A DNA stretch of 64,000 nucleotides from Anseranas semipalmata (taxonomy: Eukaryota; Chordata; Aves; Anseriformes; Anseranatidae), in the NCBI GenBank assembly GCA_013399115.1, contig VXAA01004296.1, positions 987,902 to 1,051,901 of the forward strand, read 5' to 3'. The translations under genes were made by a program, and so were the position numbers. Positions 50,070 to 61,982 of the stretch are shown here, one piece after another; position 1 is the first letter of the stretch, and each line of letters opens with the position of its first letter. The notes beneath the pieces are model-generated. The model searched no databases, was not told the origin of the DNA, and saw only the letters and a program-made list of their open reading frames with translations.

Positions 50070-53000
50070 GGTGTCCACATTTTTAGAAGAATGGAGAAGT
50101 CAGAGAAGTCGCGGGAAGTATGAAATAACATCTAGAGAACATCCTAAGAGACAGCTTCTCTCCCTTTTTGACCAACTCAATAGAACGGGCTCTCTGGGGA
50201 GGTGTCAGAGCTATAGGAAACACTGGATCCTACCGCGTGCTTTTACCTGAGCTGAGGAGGGCACTTCAAGAAACAAGAGTAGAAGCTGGATCCCAACACT
50301 TATATATTCTAGTAAGGCAAAAAAGTTCTTGAGAAAGTTATCAGTCACAGGAACAAACCGCTAAGGAATTTATCCCTCCCCAGAAGTCTTTCAGGGAAGC
50401 CTGCCTGCACTCTGGACACTCCCGTAAGTGCAAACTGCATGCTCTGCAGGATGAGGGATAACCAGGTGACCTGTAGGATATACAGCACAGGAGTTCATTA
50501 TAGGCTTACACTCCATGAATATGTAAAGTAGGAAGAAGCAGAATAACTTAGAGAAAAAGTGCCAATTATCAGAATATGCTAACTCACAGAAGTATAATTT
50601 GGGATAATTTACTGAGTCACCGTCACCAGTGACAAACGTGATTTGACAGAGGTCTGTGGCTTCTCTGCTCTTCATTGCTGACATCTTTGCTGCTCCTAGA
50701 ACTTTACGTGGTTTTCAGAGACATTCAGTGGTCAAACAATATACTGCAACTCAAAGTTAAAAAAAAAAAAAAAAGGAAATATATCAATGTCAGATATCTC
50801 TTAGCATAGTGAAAACTATGAAGCATATTTTTCCCTGAGAAGACAAACAAGGGACTAAGAAAACATTCTGCTGAGGCTTTCTTACATGAGATTTTGTGTA
50901 GTGATGCACTGTAGTTAGCAAAAAATATTTTAGAAGAGCAACCATCTCTCCCACAAGGAAAGATGCACATTTGTTCAACCGTTGCAAAATACAGATTTAT
51001 TATCAATAGCTATGCAGCGTAGGTTGCCAGCAGTACCTAGAAATCCCCAGTCTTAGACCAGCACTCTGCTGTGCCAGAGATTTTATGATTATCAGTTACC
51101 CTAGTTGTAAGAATGCCACTTCGTGTTACTGAATAGTCAGAAAGAAAGGTCTCTGTCCTGAAACTACCTCTTCCTAGCATTCAGCTCCTACACATACAAA
51201 AACTCCCACCTTGTGATTTAACACCAGGAGTTTAGGGCAGACTCATCAGCAACTCGCTAGCCACCTACTAGCATTTCTCACCAACTTGTAAGAATTTTAG
51301 CATTAAGAGTATATTTGTATCGTGGTGCTGCATATGCACATCTTTCAGGGAATACTGATAGCATGTTATTGTACTCATTGACTGCATTCCATGATTTACA
51401 TTTTCAATAAATTTCTTTTAAAATTGCAGGGGGATGAGACGGCTGGTGGTTTGTTTGATGCGCAGTCGGATGCCTTCCTTGCGCTGTGCTGCCTGCTGAG
51501 GGCTCAGCAGCAGCTCTGGGCTCGGCACAGAAGTACAAGAAGCAGAGGCTTGGCTGCCAGAAACTGCAGGGCTTGCTCAAAAATGAGTTCTTCTGGAACC
51601 GATTAATGCTGAGGTCTTTTTTATTTGCCTTCCAGCTTTCCAGGCTGTGCTGCACCTGATTCACGCTTTCAAGGCTTCTTCAAGAAGGGCAAGTAGACAT
51701 TTTGCTTTAAAGAGATAAAGCCACCTTTCTAATGATTAGCACACTTTTAAAGGTAATGCTAGAAATCATGATAATGAACAATAAATACTGAGGCAAAGCA
51801 GCTTAATTCCTGAGTTTCTGAATCAAAACTGTAAATCTTATTTCCTCCAGCTTATCTAGAATCTGAATACTTGAGTGAGCGCAAGCTTCAAGCTTCTGCT
51901 CGGCAAATCTGGGCTAAGCTAAGATTCAGAACAATGGTTTCAGCAAACATCATTCAACTTAATAACAGGGTGATTTTAACACCACTGCTGTTAAACACTC
52001 ACCTGAAAGGAAGGCTACTTTAATAAAACTAAGATAACCCATTCCCTGGACAGCTTGTAATGTGAGATCACAAACAAAAGGAAGATGATAGGGAAGAAAG
52101 TGGGGAGAAAATACAGCAGTTCAAATGGCAGAAAGCAGACACAAAGTGGTCTGATGGGAGATTTCAGATACACAGATAGACTTATCTGGAATCACGCCGG
52201 CTCCAGTGTAACTGTCCATTAAGGAGTTGCTGACAGCATGAAGGGAACCCGTGAGAGCAGTCAATGACTGAACAAATGAAACAAGCCCCAAGTCGATCGA
52301 CTATTGCACCTTGAAGAGACACAACTCTGCAGATGTATAAACGAAGAAAGAGCAGATGGTTTTTAATGTCTGTAACGCAAAACAAACATGGACAAATCAC
52401 ATGCTGTTTCTAAATAAGTTTGCCTGTGTGCACATACAACAGCTTTGCTCAGTGTGGATGGCTTTTCTATCTGTATGACAGACCAAAAAAAAAAAGTAAA
52501 GGTTGTTCTAGTAACCAGGAGACCTCTTCCCCTGTGCAGCTTCCACATCAGTTCACTGGAGACAAGAATGCAGTTCCACATCAGAACTATGCCAAATCCA
52601 ACACCAGCTGTGTGGTCATACGAGTGGTCACGCTCCCCTTTACTCTGGTTACGCGGTGCTTCCATTGAGCAGCCTCAAGCATCCACCTGCCACCTGGATC
52701 ATTTCAGGGAGATAAACTGGAAGATTGATTTTAATTTTGACTCTTGTTGCTGGATCAACATCCATAATCAATCCACTCAGAGGTGTGGCAAGTACCAGAA
52801 CCTGTGGAATACCAAAGCTAAAGGAGTTATGGGAGCACCAGGCCAGGGCACTGAGGAATGCAACAGCCTCCATCTCTCTGGTAGATGCACAATAAACAGG
52901 GTACGGTAAAAATAAAATAAAATTTACTGGCCTCCTTCTTAAGGAAGCCTGACATGCAAATGACACAATAGCTCCATGAGCTCACAGAAGACATTAGATC

Positions 53001-56000
53001 CCTCCTGAAATGGTCTCCTCATGTCTCAGGCCCTTGAAACAATGGATCAAACAGCCTCCTGTTGGGAATTGAGACTTCCTTTTAGCTGTGACTGTATCTT
53101 CCTCCTCTTATTCTTACTGCTGCTATGGTGTGATTGGGCCAAAACAAGAGTTAAAGTAAAAGGGAGAGTTAGAAAAGTTAAGTGAGAAACGGACTTTTTC
53201 CCTTATTTAAGTTTTTAACTAAACCTTATTTGCTTTCTTCCCTCACTTCACTGAAAAAAAATAGCGGAGGAAGAATAAGGTCGCAACTGTATTCTTCATA
53301 ATGGCAGCGTGGTTTAATCGCTATTTGAAAGGCACATAAGCACGCTGCAGGCGGATGCCAGATAAGCGCACAGATCTTACAAGTGACAAACACGACCCTT
53401 CTGCAAGCAGGACAGCTTAGCGGGAGCAGAAAAGATCCTCTGAAGTAAAACCGCTGGGTCACAAGCAGGGCCAAGTCACAAGGTTTTAGGCAGCCTGCTC
53501 TGGCATCATGGAGCTGTGCTGGATTCAAGAGCCAAGCTGGACCAGCAACAAGGCTCAAACCTGACAGTGACAGATCTGACGATGCAGAACAATGGGACTA
53601 TATATTAAAAGGTAACTTTTGAAGAAGTCAGTGACTCTCAAATCAATTACAGAAATGACCCAAGAAAGCTAGAGAAAAAGGTGAAATGCATTAAATCAAA
53701 CTATGTGCATATTAGCTGGAAAATGAAGCTGCATGTAATCCAGAGATTGCATACTCTCGTACACACACATTTTTCTTTCCTTTAAAGCCTGTAAGTTTGA
53801 AACAGCCATCTTTCTAAGGAAATTTCTAAGGAAATACACACTAGTTTAATAAAAAATGTTTACACCTTGAGCAGGAATTGCTCAGGAAAATCTACAGCCT
53901 CAGTTATGCAGGCAGGCACACTAATTTCCATTTGTTCATAAAACTTACAAACCATTCTTTTCCACTCATTTCAATTGCTGCAAGTATAGAATGTGCACCT
54001 GAAGTTGTAATCAGTGTACTGAAATATTTACAGTACAGTGCTATTGGTTTCAGCGGTTATTTTTATGCTAAATTTTTGCTTGATCACCCTTAAAACTGCA
54101 CCTCTTCCCATCTCACAAGCGGTCTTCATTGATGTATGCTTACCTTGACATGCCTGATCAACACCTGATGCTTAGCTGCCTGTTTGGACACAGGCATTGG
54201 GAACTTCCAGCAATCCCATCCCACACCTCACTCTGCCACCTACTCATGCTGCAGGGGTCCCACTCTTAGTGCATACGGCCACAGGTGGCAATGCATGAAT
54301 TGCAATGCAGGTAAGCTGCGTGCAATCCTGCAGAAGCTCACGTTTTTGATTTTTCAGGGACCTAAACAGATCAGGCAACTATTGATGTGCTTTGCTAAAG
54401 AGTTTTAATGACCTGGCAGAAGGGGACACACAAATTCATTACAGCAGGAAATAACGGTGGAGCTTTGATGTCCTCTCTTTCCTTTCCTCCTGCCAAAGGT
54501 GGCGTGTGTGAGGCTGCAATACAGCCACGTGCAGAGTCAACCGTGATCCGACCCAGCAGCACCCCACCTCCAAGCCCCCCCAGGCGGGGAGGTGGGGAGC
54601 ATGGCAGCCCTTGGGCAGCCAGCGGCCGGTGCCCCAGCGACCCAGGCGGTGCCACCAGGGGTTGGAGGGGACGTCTTGAATGTGCCTCAAGAGCTTCAGT
54701 GGATGCAGTGAGAACGCAGCCAAGGGGCCTCTTCCAGCAAAACCTCTTCCTGCTGCTGAGTGTGGAACTTGAGCTTACCTTTTAAATGAAAACCGGACTG
54801 CCTGTACCCAAAAGTAAAAGAATAAATGCCCTAACCCTTGTCACTGCTCACCTGCTAACTAACCTAAACACACTCTGAAAAACTAGTATGCAGGCTCCTA
54901 CCCATTAGTATTTAACCTCTGCCATGAATTCTTCTGAGAAAATGGTACCTTGCCACACTCGCAGCAATTTTAGTAAAACGTACCATCTGATTTTTGCACG
55001 GTGAAGTGGGAGTGTGACTTCTACTCTCAAATGTCACGTGAAATTGCAGCAGTAATAGGGCAGAAAGATTTCATTTTCCGAGGAAAACTACTTGCATGTG
55101 TTGATAGATTGCTTGACTTCACCTAAACAATCCAGGTGGTGACACTAAAATTTCTGGTATGAAATAACCTATTGACCAACACCATAGATTCACAATAGGC
55201 AAGGAGAACAGGTGATAAAAGCCAACCTTTTTCTTTCTTTACATGGGATCCTGAAGTAGAAATGCTTTTTAAAATAACTTGCCTGAACTAACATAAAACA
55301 ACATATGGCATAAATATCAATTACTTCTGATTCAAACTTGCAAATACTGCCAGGCTTAATACTTGGATCAATACTAGTCTGAAAGACAACTATTACAGAA
55401 CAAGTGGAAGGATTACTGTAGTAGCAAGAAGGGATTAATTTCTAGTTATCTCACACTGGATAATACTAAAATGAAATCTATAATGGATATGATATTACAA
55501 CAGCTGACTGAATAAAGACTGGCCCTCCTTGAAGACTGCAGGATACAGACAGCAATAGCTATGTTTTTAAACCCCGTTGTTGCAACAAAAATAATACTAA
55601 TGTAAAAAAAAAAAATCCACATAATGGTTACTTTTGAAAACAGAGGATGTAGGTACATCTTGTGTGGGTGCATTTCTACCACAGTAGCAGAAATCTCATG
55701 CCATTTTTAATTAGAACAGAGCCATGTCAAAACAAGGAAAAAAACTTGGGAGAAAAAAAAAGAAACTTTTCTGCCCTTCAGAAATAAAGTATTGAGGATA
55801 GAGTCGTGAATCTGAAACACCACATCACTAACAGTATACATTAAATAGAGGTAGTGCCTAGCAGCAGTACACTTAAAAATTGCAAAAGCAGCGGCCTTAA
55901 TGAAAAGCTATTCAAAAAGGCTACTTTAGTTATATCTCCCTCAGGCTTGTATTTAAACAATCCCAGTTAGTCAGGAGAGCCTCATGTGATTCTGAAATAC

Positions 56001-56005
56001 AAAGG
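50070..56005. other. No supported gene
   Basis: Contains an A16 run (50759-50774), a GC-rich stretch just after an acceptor-like 'tttcttttaaaattgcag' (ending about 51429) and a second GC-rich patch at 54480-54720. A short duplication 'tttctaaggaaa' occurs at about 53811-53835. None of the open frames shows a domain. Confidence 0.5.
54490..54720. other. GC-rich patch with a 10-bp perfect hairpin
   Basis: This is a second local island of high G+C, with about 11 CpGs in 240 bases. CCCCACCTCC (54562-54571) pairs exactly with GGAGGTGGGG (54588-54597) around a 16-nt loop. Overlapping frames on both strands reflect the scarcity of stops, and I recognise no protein. Confidence 0.5.
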
Positions 56006-56009
56006 AGAC

Positions 56010-56210
56010 GAGCAAGAGGACATCCTGGGTCAGACCAGCTAGGGCAGTATTTGCCTCAGAGTTGCTAGTACAACATGCATAGGGAAACAGCACAAACAGG
56101 ATGAGAACGTAAAGATTTCTCTTTCTCCTCCCTTTCTCCCCCCAGCCTCCGCAAAACCTCCCAGCTTCTAATAACAAGTGGTTAATCAATTGCCTGAACC
56201 AGCAATAGCT
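56010..56210 (-). mobile_element. Old CR1-type 3' end (minus strand)
   Basis: The plus strand begins 'ggacatcctgggtcagacc' followed by 'gggcagtatttg', the antisense of the 3' terminus 'cagtatcctgtct..ggtctgacccag' seen in old sauropsid CR1-type repeats. It ends 'cctcccagcttctaataac' then 'gtggttaatcaattgcctgaacc', the same internal tail that appears near 22.65 kb. The two copies therefore look like members of one family inserted in the same orientation. Non-coding. Confidence 0.6.
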
Positions 56211-56214
56211 ATAG

Positions 56215-59200
56215 GATATGTTAATTTGCCAAGGGTACCGCTAAAATCAACTCAGCATCATTACATTAGATATCCTTGGGTACATTTGGTTTTGGGTCTT
56301 TCAGATTGTCCCATCTTGTAAAACACATACACCCAAGTCCTAGCAGACAAGTCACTGAAACCTGGAATCTGTAAGCCTCAGGTACCTGCGTTGATGTCAG
56401 AAGTAAAAGCCCTGTGAAGAGAGAGGCTGTAAAGAGCACATGTGAGACTAAATACACAGCGTTCAAGAGCTGTCAGCCATGTCACAGACTTTTGCAGATG
56501 TTTGGCAGATGCTGTGTCTGTAGCTTAGAAAATTTCCCATTCACAAGAAACCACTTATCACAATCACTGTGGTAGTGCACTGTGTAGTGCTACTGCTACT
56601 CACAGTTCAAAAATCACCACCAATAGGAAAATAGATCTAGAAACTCAACACTATCAGATTTACATTTCATAAATTTCAAATAAATATCGCTAGCATGTGA
56701 GAAACGTATTACACCAAAATAAACAACTATATCAAAACTTTTAAAGGGAATACGTGCACCATTATCTTCAATGGTAGCCACAGACATTCTTAGGCTTATA
56801 AGGTACATGAATTAATACAAAATTATTGTAGTAGGTGTTTGTCATAATTTTGATAGTTATGACTCATGGTTATGACTTGATAGATAGGAAAAGTCTCAAA
56901 AAAATCACTAGGAAAAATATATTGAGCTAAACTGGTTATTAACCTGAAAATTTAACTTACAAACAAAAACATAACCAGAGACTATCTGGAAACAGGGAAA
57001 AAATCATTTTTTTTTTCTTTTTATTAACAGTGCTTCATTCTCTTCCACTTTTCTATTTGCTTTTCCACGGAGCTACCAGCAGTATAGTATCCAAACTTCT
57101 CTATGTTTTTAAGAGGACATAGAAACAAATGATGGCCGGCATTTGATTAGGAAGTTACGTCAAATCTCTCTGAAGGCTGGACAGTGACATCCATAACAAA
57201 AACTAAAGTTCCCAGTGTAGCCAAGACACTGCTTCATATAATGTTCAAATATATTTAAAGGAAACTAAGTATTTAAAAATATAATTCAGGCCTTCTACAT
57301 AAGGGCAAGCCCTTTCCCCCCCAGACTTCACGGTTATTGTTTTATGTCTGTTTTCGTTAAACCATTTCCATTTGTTTTTAACCATTTCAGCTGTAACACT
57401 CTTCCATATTCTTTAGTTCCACTAAAGGTCTTATTTGGCCCATAGGAAATCTATCATGCAAGATCATTATATCTGCAGTAGTAGAAGCTGAGAATCAATT
57501 AGTTTCAAGCAGGTTGGAAAGTTTATTTACTACATTTTTGGAGCAGCTCCTCTGACTCGGTAAAGAAGGGAAGACAAACATTTAAAAAACAAAAGCAATG
57601 TTTCATTTGTTGAGAAACCCGCTTTCACTTTTTCAGTCCACATTAAGTTGTCAGATGTTTGTTTCAAGTCATCAAGCATGGGAAGAGGACACTTTTTTCT
57701 TGAATGCCTACAATATTTGGTAAAATAAGATCCCTGTCCTGACCGAGGCTATCAGGTACGCCTCAACTCATCCCACATGGTGATCCTATACAGGAGAAAC
57801 AGGGGCATGCTCTTCAGTCTTGTTCATGGAGTTTCTTACCCTGGCCAAGTGGTTTCAAAACACAGCCCGAACAGAAAGTGCTGACCTGCGCTGAGGTTAA
57901 CAGCTCCAAGAGGTACAAGGCAGAGCAGAACCTGGCCTGTAATCTCCTTTGCTTCCTGTATTTGAAGAATTGTCTTCTCTGGACGAAAGCAGTTGCACGA
58001 ATGCAAGTTGTTATGCATAGTATACATTCAAACTCTCTACAGCACCACAGAGCTGGCAAGGCTGTTTACCAGCTCATGCCTTCTGAAACCAATGGGTCCT
58101 CTAGGTCTCCTAAGAATATTCTCGTGAATTTGTTTCAGTGAATAATACTGAATCAAAATCCCTCTGACAGTATACAAATTACTGCATTATGTATGTGCCT
58201 TCTTTCTGACAAGAACAACATTAGAATAAAGCTATGAAGAAAAATCCAGCTATTCAGAAAGTTTCTTTTTACGTACTTCAAGTATTTAATAGCTTGCTGT
58301 ATAAATTCAAATAGCAATGCTCAAACGGCTCTGGAAGAATAACACATTAGCTTTGTTCAACAATATTTTCCCTCAAAAAATTTGAACTGGAGTACTTTTT
58401 AAATCAAAGTGTTCCATGAAATCATTCCAAAAAAGTGCTGCCACACAAGTCATTTATGGATCTGTGTTCAACAGATGTACATTAATTATAAAGCATATCA
58501 TGTGGGCAACATTCATGAAAAAATATCATTGTGTTGGCTTACAGAAAATAAGGACGAGGTGAAGGTTTGTGGTTAAGAGTCTGTAGCCAAAATAAAATTT
58601 CTCAGAATAGTTATATATTAAAAGGTGATAATTAAATAGTTATATATTAAAGGTGAGAGAAAAGCTCTGGTTTATTTATGAAGTAGTAATAAAATGGATG
58701 TAGTGTAATTGAAAAGAGATAAAAACTATCAATAATAAAATGCTGAGGTCCAAAAGACTTCTTAACTGTATTTGAGAAAATGTACCTTGAAAATGTTGTT
58801 ACAGCATACATTGTGGTAGAAAATTAAGACACCTCTGCCCTAATAAACATTGCACCATTTTAAGGAAACAAAAAGAATCCACAGTATGCCAACAGTTCAC
58901 CACAGTGTTAAAGAAAATTATTGAAGAGATGCTCTTACAAAGAAACTGTGACTTTTAAATTGGAGCAAGTTTCTGGGGAGGGAAAAAAGAGGGGATATAA
59001 ACATGACCTGACTGGCCATTTTCTCTATTCTGCCTCAGGACCAAGCCTTACCTTTCACTTGTTAATGAAGGAAAACTACACATTCCCTATTTTAACAGTT
59101 GTATCACAAAAAATTTCTAGGATGAAGAATGGCAATTCTTATTTGCTAATTTAAAATGGTCAGAAAACATGAAAGAAAAGTTCTGAAAAGGAGGCAATGT

Positions 59201-61700
59201 TTATTAAGTCTACTACATTCTGAGCATCTACTGAAATACAAGAAAATTAGTTCAAATCAATCAATCTACCCACAAAGGAATTGATCATGTTTCAACCCTT
59301 TTCTATAAAAAACTTTTTCACTCCATGAAAAGCTGATTCTCTTGGCAGCTGAATGGTTAAGTGACCTGATACAGAACCTTTCAAACGCATGAGGCAGAAC
59401 AGAAATCCATAATTTATATTTTGGCTGTTCATACATATTTGAAAACTTTAGTTAGCACAGAGCATCAGGCTGAAGTGTACAAAGTCAAAGAAGAAATTAC
59501 AGCAGAAAAAGCCTCTGCATATAGGTGCTAGTTCACTGCCTTTCTCCTCCCCCCCCAAGAGTAATTTCAACACAGCCATGAGCACAACAAAAAAATATGC
59601 TGGAAAAGGGGCTCTTTTGTAATTGATGGATTTTGCTGAATATTTAAAATAAGTGTATGGACCTTCATTATTATGCATGTTTGTTTCAGTAGCAGAAATC
59701 TGAGAAGCAAGAAATATTTACCTTTTTCCTAGAATCTCTCTACTGTTGGGACTTCTAATCCGCTTCTTCTTCTCAGCAGAAATACCTATGTTAGCCAAAT
59801 ATCACATTCCTTATTGTTTACTCTGTACCCTGCTAGCACAGAAGTTTTCAAGGAGATAGTTCTCTGAGAACAAAAAAAAAAATGTTTTTCAAAATAGGTA
59901 ACAAAGAGCCACCACCTTGTTCTAGGTGCATTCTAAATAAGCAGGGACATAAAAGCAAAAGCCTCACTGTGTACTTTGCTGACAGAGATTGATGAACTCT
60001 TGCAAGAAGAGCATGGAAAACAAATAGGAAAGTCAGACATGGAGGCTGTCAATCTCCCCACAGCAAAGCACCATGGTGCACAGCACTTGTCCCTCACAAA
60101 GGGAGAGTACAGCAAATCCACAAGTAAGAGGTTGATCTGCAGAAGAAGAAAATCAGGACTGAAAAAAGGGAGAACAGTGTAAAGCACTCAACTGGTATTT
60201 AGTCCTATAAAACTGGCAAGAGAAGCACCTCTGCTGGGACTTTTCAGCACCTTGCAGGGCTTAGCTTTGCTATAGGAAGTGAGATCAAGTCCATGAGGCT
60301 TGGAAATAGAATTAAGCAGTCTATGAAACTTCTTCAAAAGAATTCAATAACAGAAAGAACATATCAACAGAGAACAATATTTTCTTTTACTTCAAAAAAT
60401 AAAACCACGCTATCACCCAAGTCAAACAGCATACTTGCGTATTTTATTTTTTTCCAACAGCAAGTTGACGATTTCTTAAACGATTTTGTGTTTGGCACTC
60501 AAATTAAGTTGCTACCTGTTGATAAGCTTTAGTCTTAAGGTTTGTCTTTAATCACAGATTAATAAAGGAATTGTATCAGTAAAGCAAGCTACTTACCGGA
60601 TATATAGCAAGTTATTATCTAAACAGTGTTACAGGGACAAACTGGTAAAGAGTGAAAATATTACCATACCAGGAGACCATAAGCTGCCATGGTTTTATTA
60701 TGATTTTTGTGCATCAAGGTCATACTATATTACTTCTTTGGACATCATAATTACTCCCCTCTCTTCCACCCCATAAGTTACACTTTCCTTTGGATGGCTA
60801 CTAACTCAGTTTAGAAAACTGTCCACCTATGCAATACGCCTAGCTCTGCACAGTTGTATTATTTTTTTTCCCTATAAATAACATCTTTTACACAAATGAA
60901 TCTCATAGCACACTTCAATCAAATTTTATTCATTGTACATTACATCTCTGATGGCCTAGATCCCCAGCTGCAATACATCAGTGTCAGTCTTTAGATTTAT
61001 GCAAGCTGAAGACTCTATACAGAAACACTTTCACTCCAGCTGCTGCGCTGCCATTTCTGAAGTGGAAAATTGTAGTGTTCAGCCATCTACTGAACTACTC
61101 AGGTCAAGTAACTGAGAAATGTTATATCAAAATGAGTCCACAGAGAGAATTCAAGGAACAAACAAGTCAATCCACATCATTATGTGCATGAGCAACCTAG
61201 ACATCAATCCACATGCTTAATTTTGCACAATGCAAGCTAGCTGCTGAAAAAGGAGACGAGGGTATACAGATTTATGAGGGTACAGACAATTCTGCCCAGC
61301 TTAGCCAGTAGAAAACAGAAGCAGTCATTTTATTGCTAAGAAACATAGGGATCCACTAATTACATCATTGCATTCACTCCCTGAGATTAGAAAACACCAA
61401 TTTATCTGCCCCCATTGCTATGCCTAGAGTAGTGTTTTATTTAAGAGCAGTAATGGGGTTATGAAAGCAAATCCTTCCATCATCCACACTAATGCATGTT
61501 GGTTTGGATCACCTAGCAATTTTGGTGCATATATACCATATTCCTTCAGAGGAAACTGAACTGTGAACTCTTCTCCAGCCATACACAAAACAAAAAATGT
61601 TTCAGTTCCCAAAGGGAATGTGTTTGAACAAGTGACCTGTCCTTTATATCATGCTAAAACCATTGCTTTCCTTTGATAATTGTCTTGACTTGCATAAAGA
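56215..61700. other. No gene seen
   Basis: AT-rich with a short direct repeat at 58606-58656 (two copies of about 22 bp containing 'tagttatatattaaa'). No gene, RNA or confident interspersed repeat recognised. Confidence 0.55.
58606..58656 (+). repeat. Short direct duplication of about 22 bp
   Basis: The string 'aatagttatatattaaa(a)ggtga' occurs at 58606-58628 and again at 58635-58656, differing by one A. A recent local duplication. Confidence 0.85.
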
Positions 61701-61704
61701 GGGA

Positions 61705-61935
61705 AATCATAGAATATCCCAAGTTAAAAGGGACCCAACAAGGATCATCGAGTCCAACTCCTGGCTCCCCAGAGGACCACCCAAAAATCAGACCATGTGT
61801 CTGAGAGTGTTGTCCAAATGCCTCTTGAACTCCGTCAGGCTCGATGCCATGACCACTGCCCTGGGGAGCCTGTTCCAGTGTCCAACCACCCTCTCGGTGA
61901 AGAACCTTTTCCTAACACCCAGCCTGAACCTCTCC
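61705..61935 (-). mobile_element. CR1 LINE, 5'-truncated 3' end (minus strand)
   Basis: On the minus strand this contains the end of CR1 ORF2, with FFTERVVGHWNRLPRAVVMA followed by 'SSLTEFKRHLDNTLRHMV'. Next come the 3' UTR segment equivalent to 'ttggactcgatgatccttgttgggtccctt' and a terminal 'attctatgatt'. CR1 elements are typically 5'-truncated, end in 8-bp ATTCTATG-like repeats and lack target duplications, all of which fit. This is the best-preserved CR1 in the window. The ORF2 end is still open, so it is younger than the other fragments. It encodes only the tail of the polymerase protein and cannot be active. Confidence 0.9.
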
Positions 61936-61982
61936 ATAGAATCAAAGAATATCTTGAGCTGGAAGGGCCAATGATCCAGCAC
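61936..61982 (-). mobile_element. Second CR1 3' terminus (minus strand), about 47 bp
   Basis: Minus strand: 'ggcccttccagctcaag' then 'atattctttgattctat', the terminal sequence of a CR1 element. It directly abuts the truncated 5' end of the CR1 at 61705-61935, so one CR1 appears to have inserted into the terminal repeat of another. Confidence 0.75.

Noticed and set aside
54395..54785. Overlapping frames of 86-125 codons on both strands
   Set aside because: They coincide with the GC-rich patch and include proline-rich low-complexity translation. No domain on either strand.
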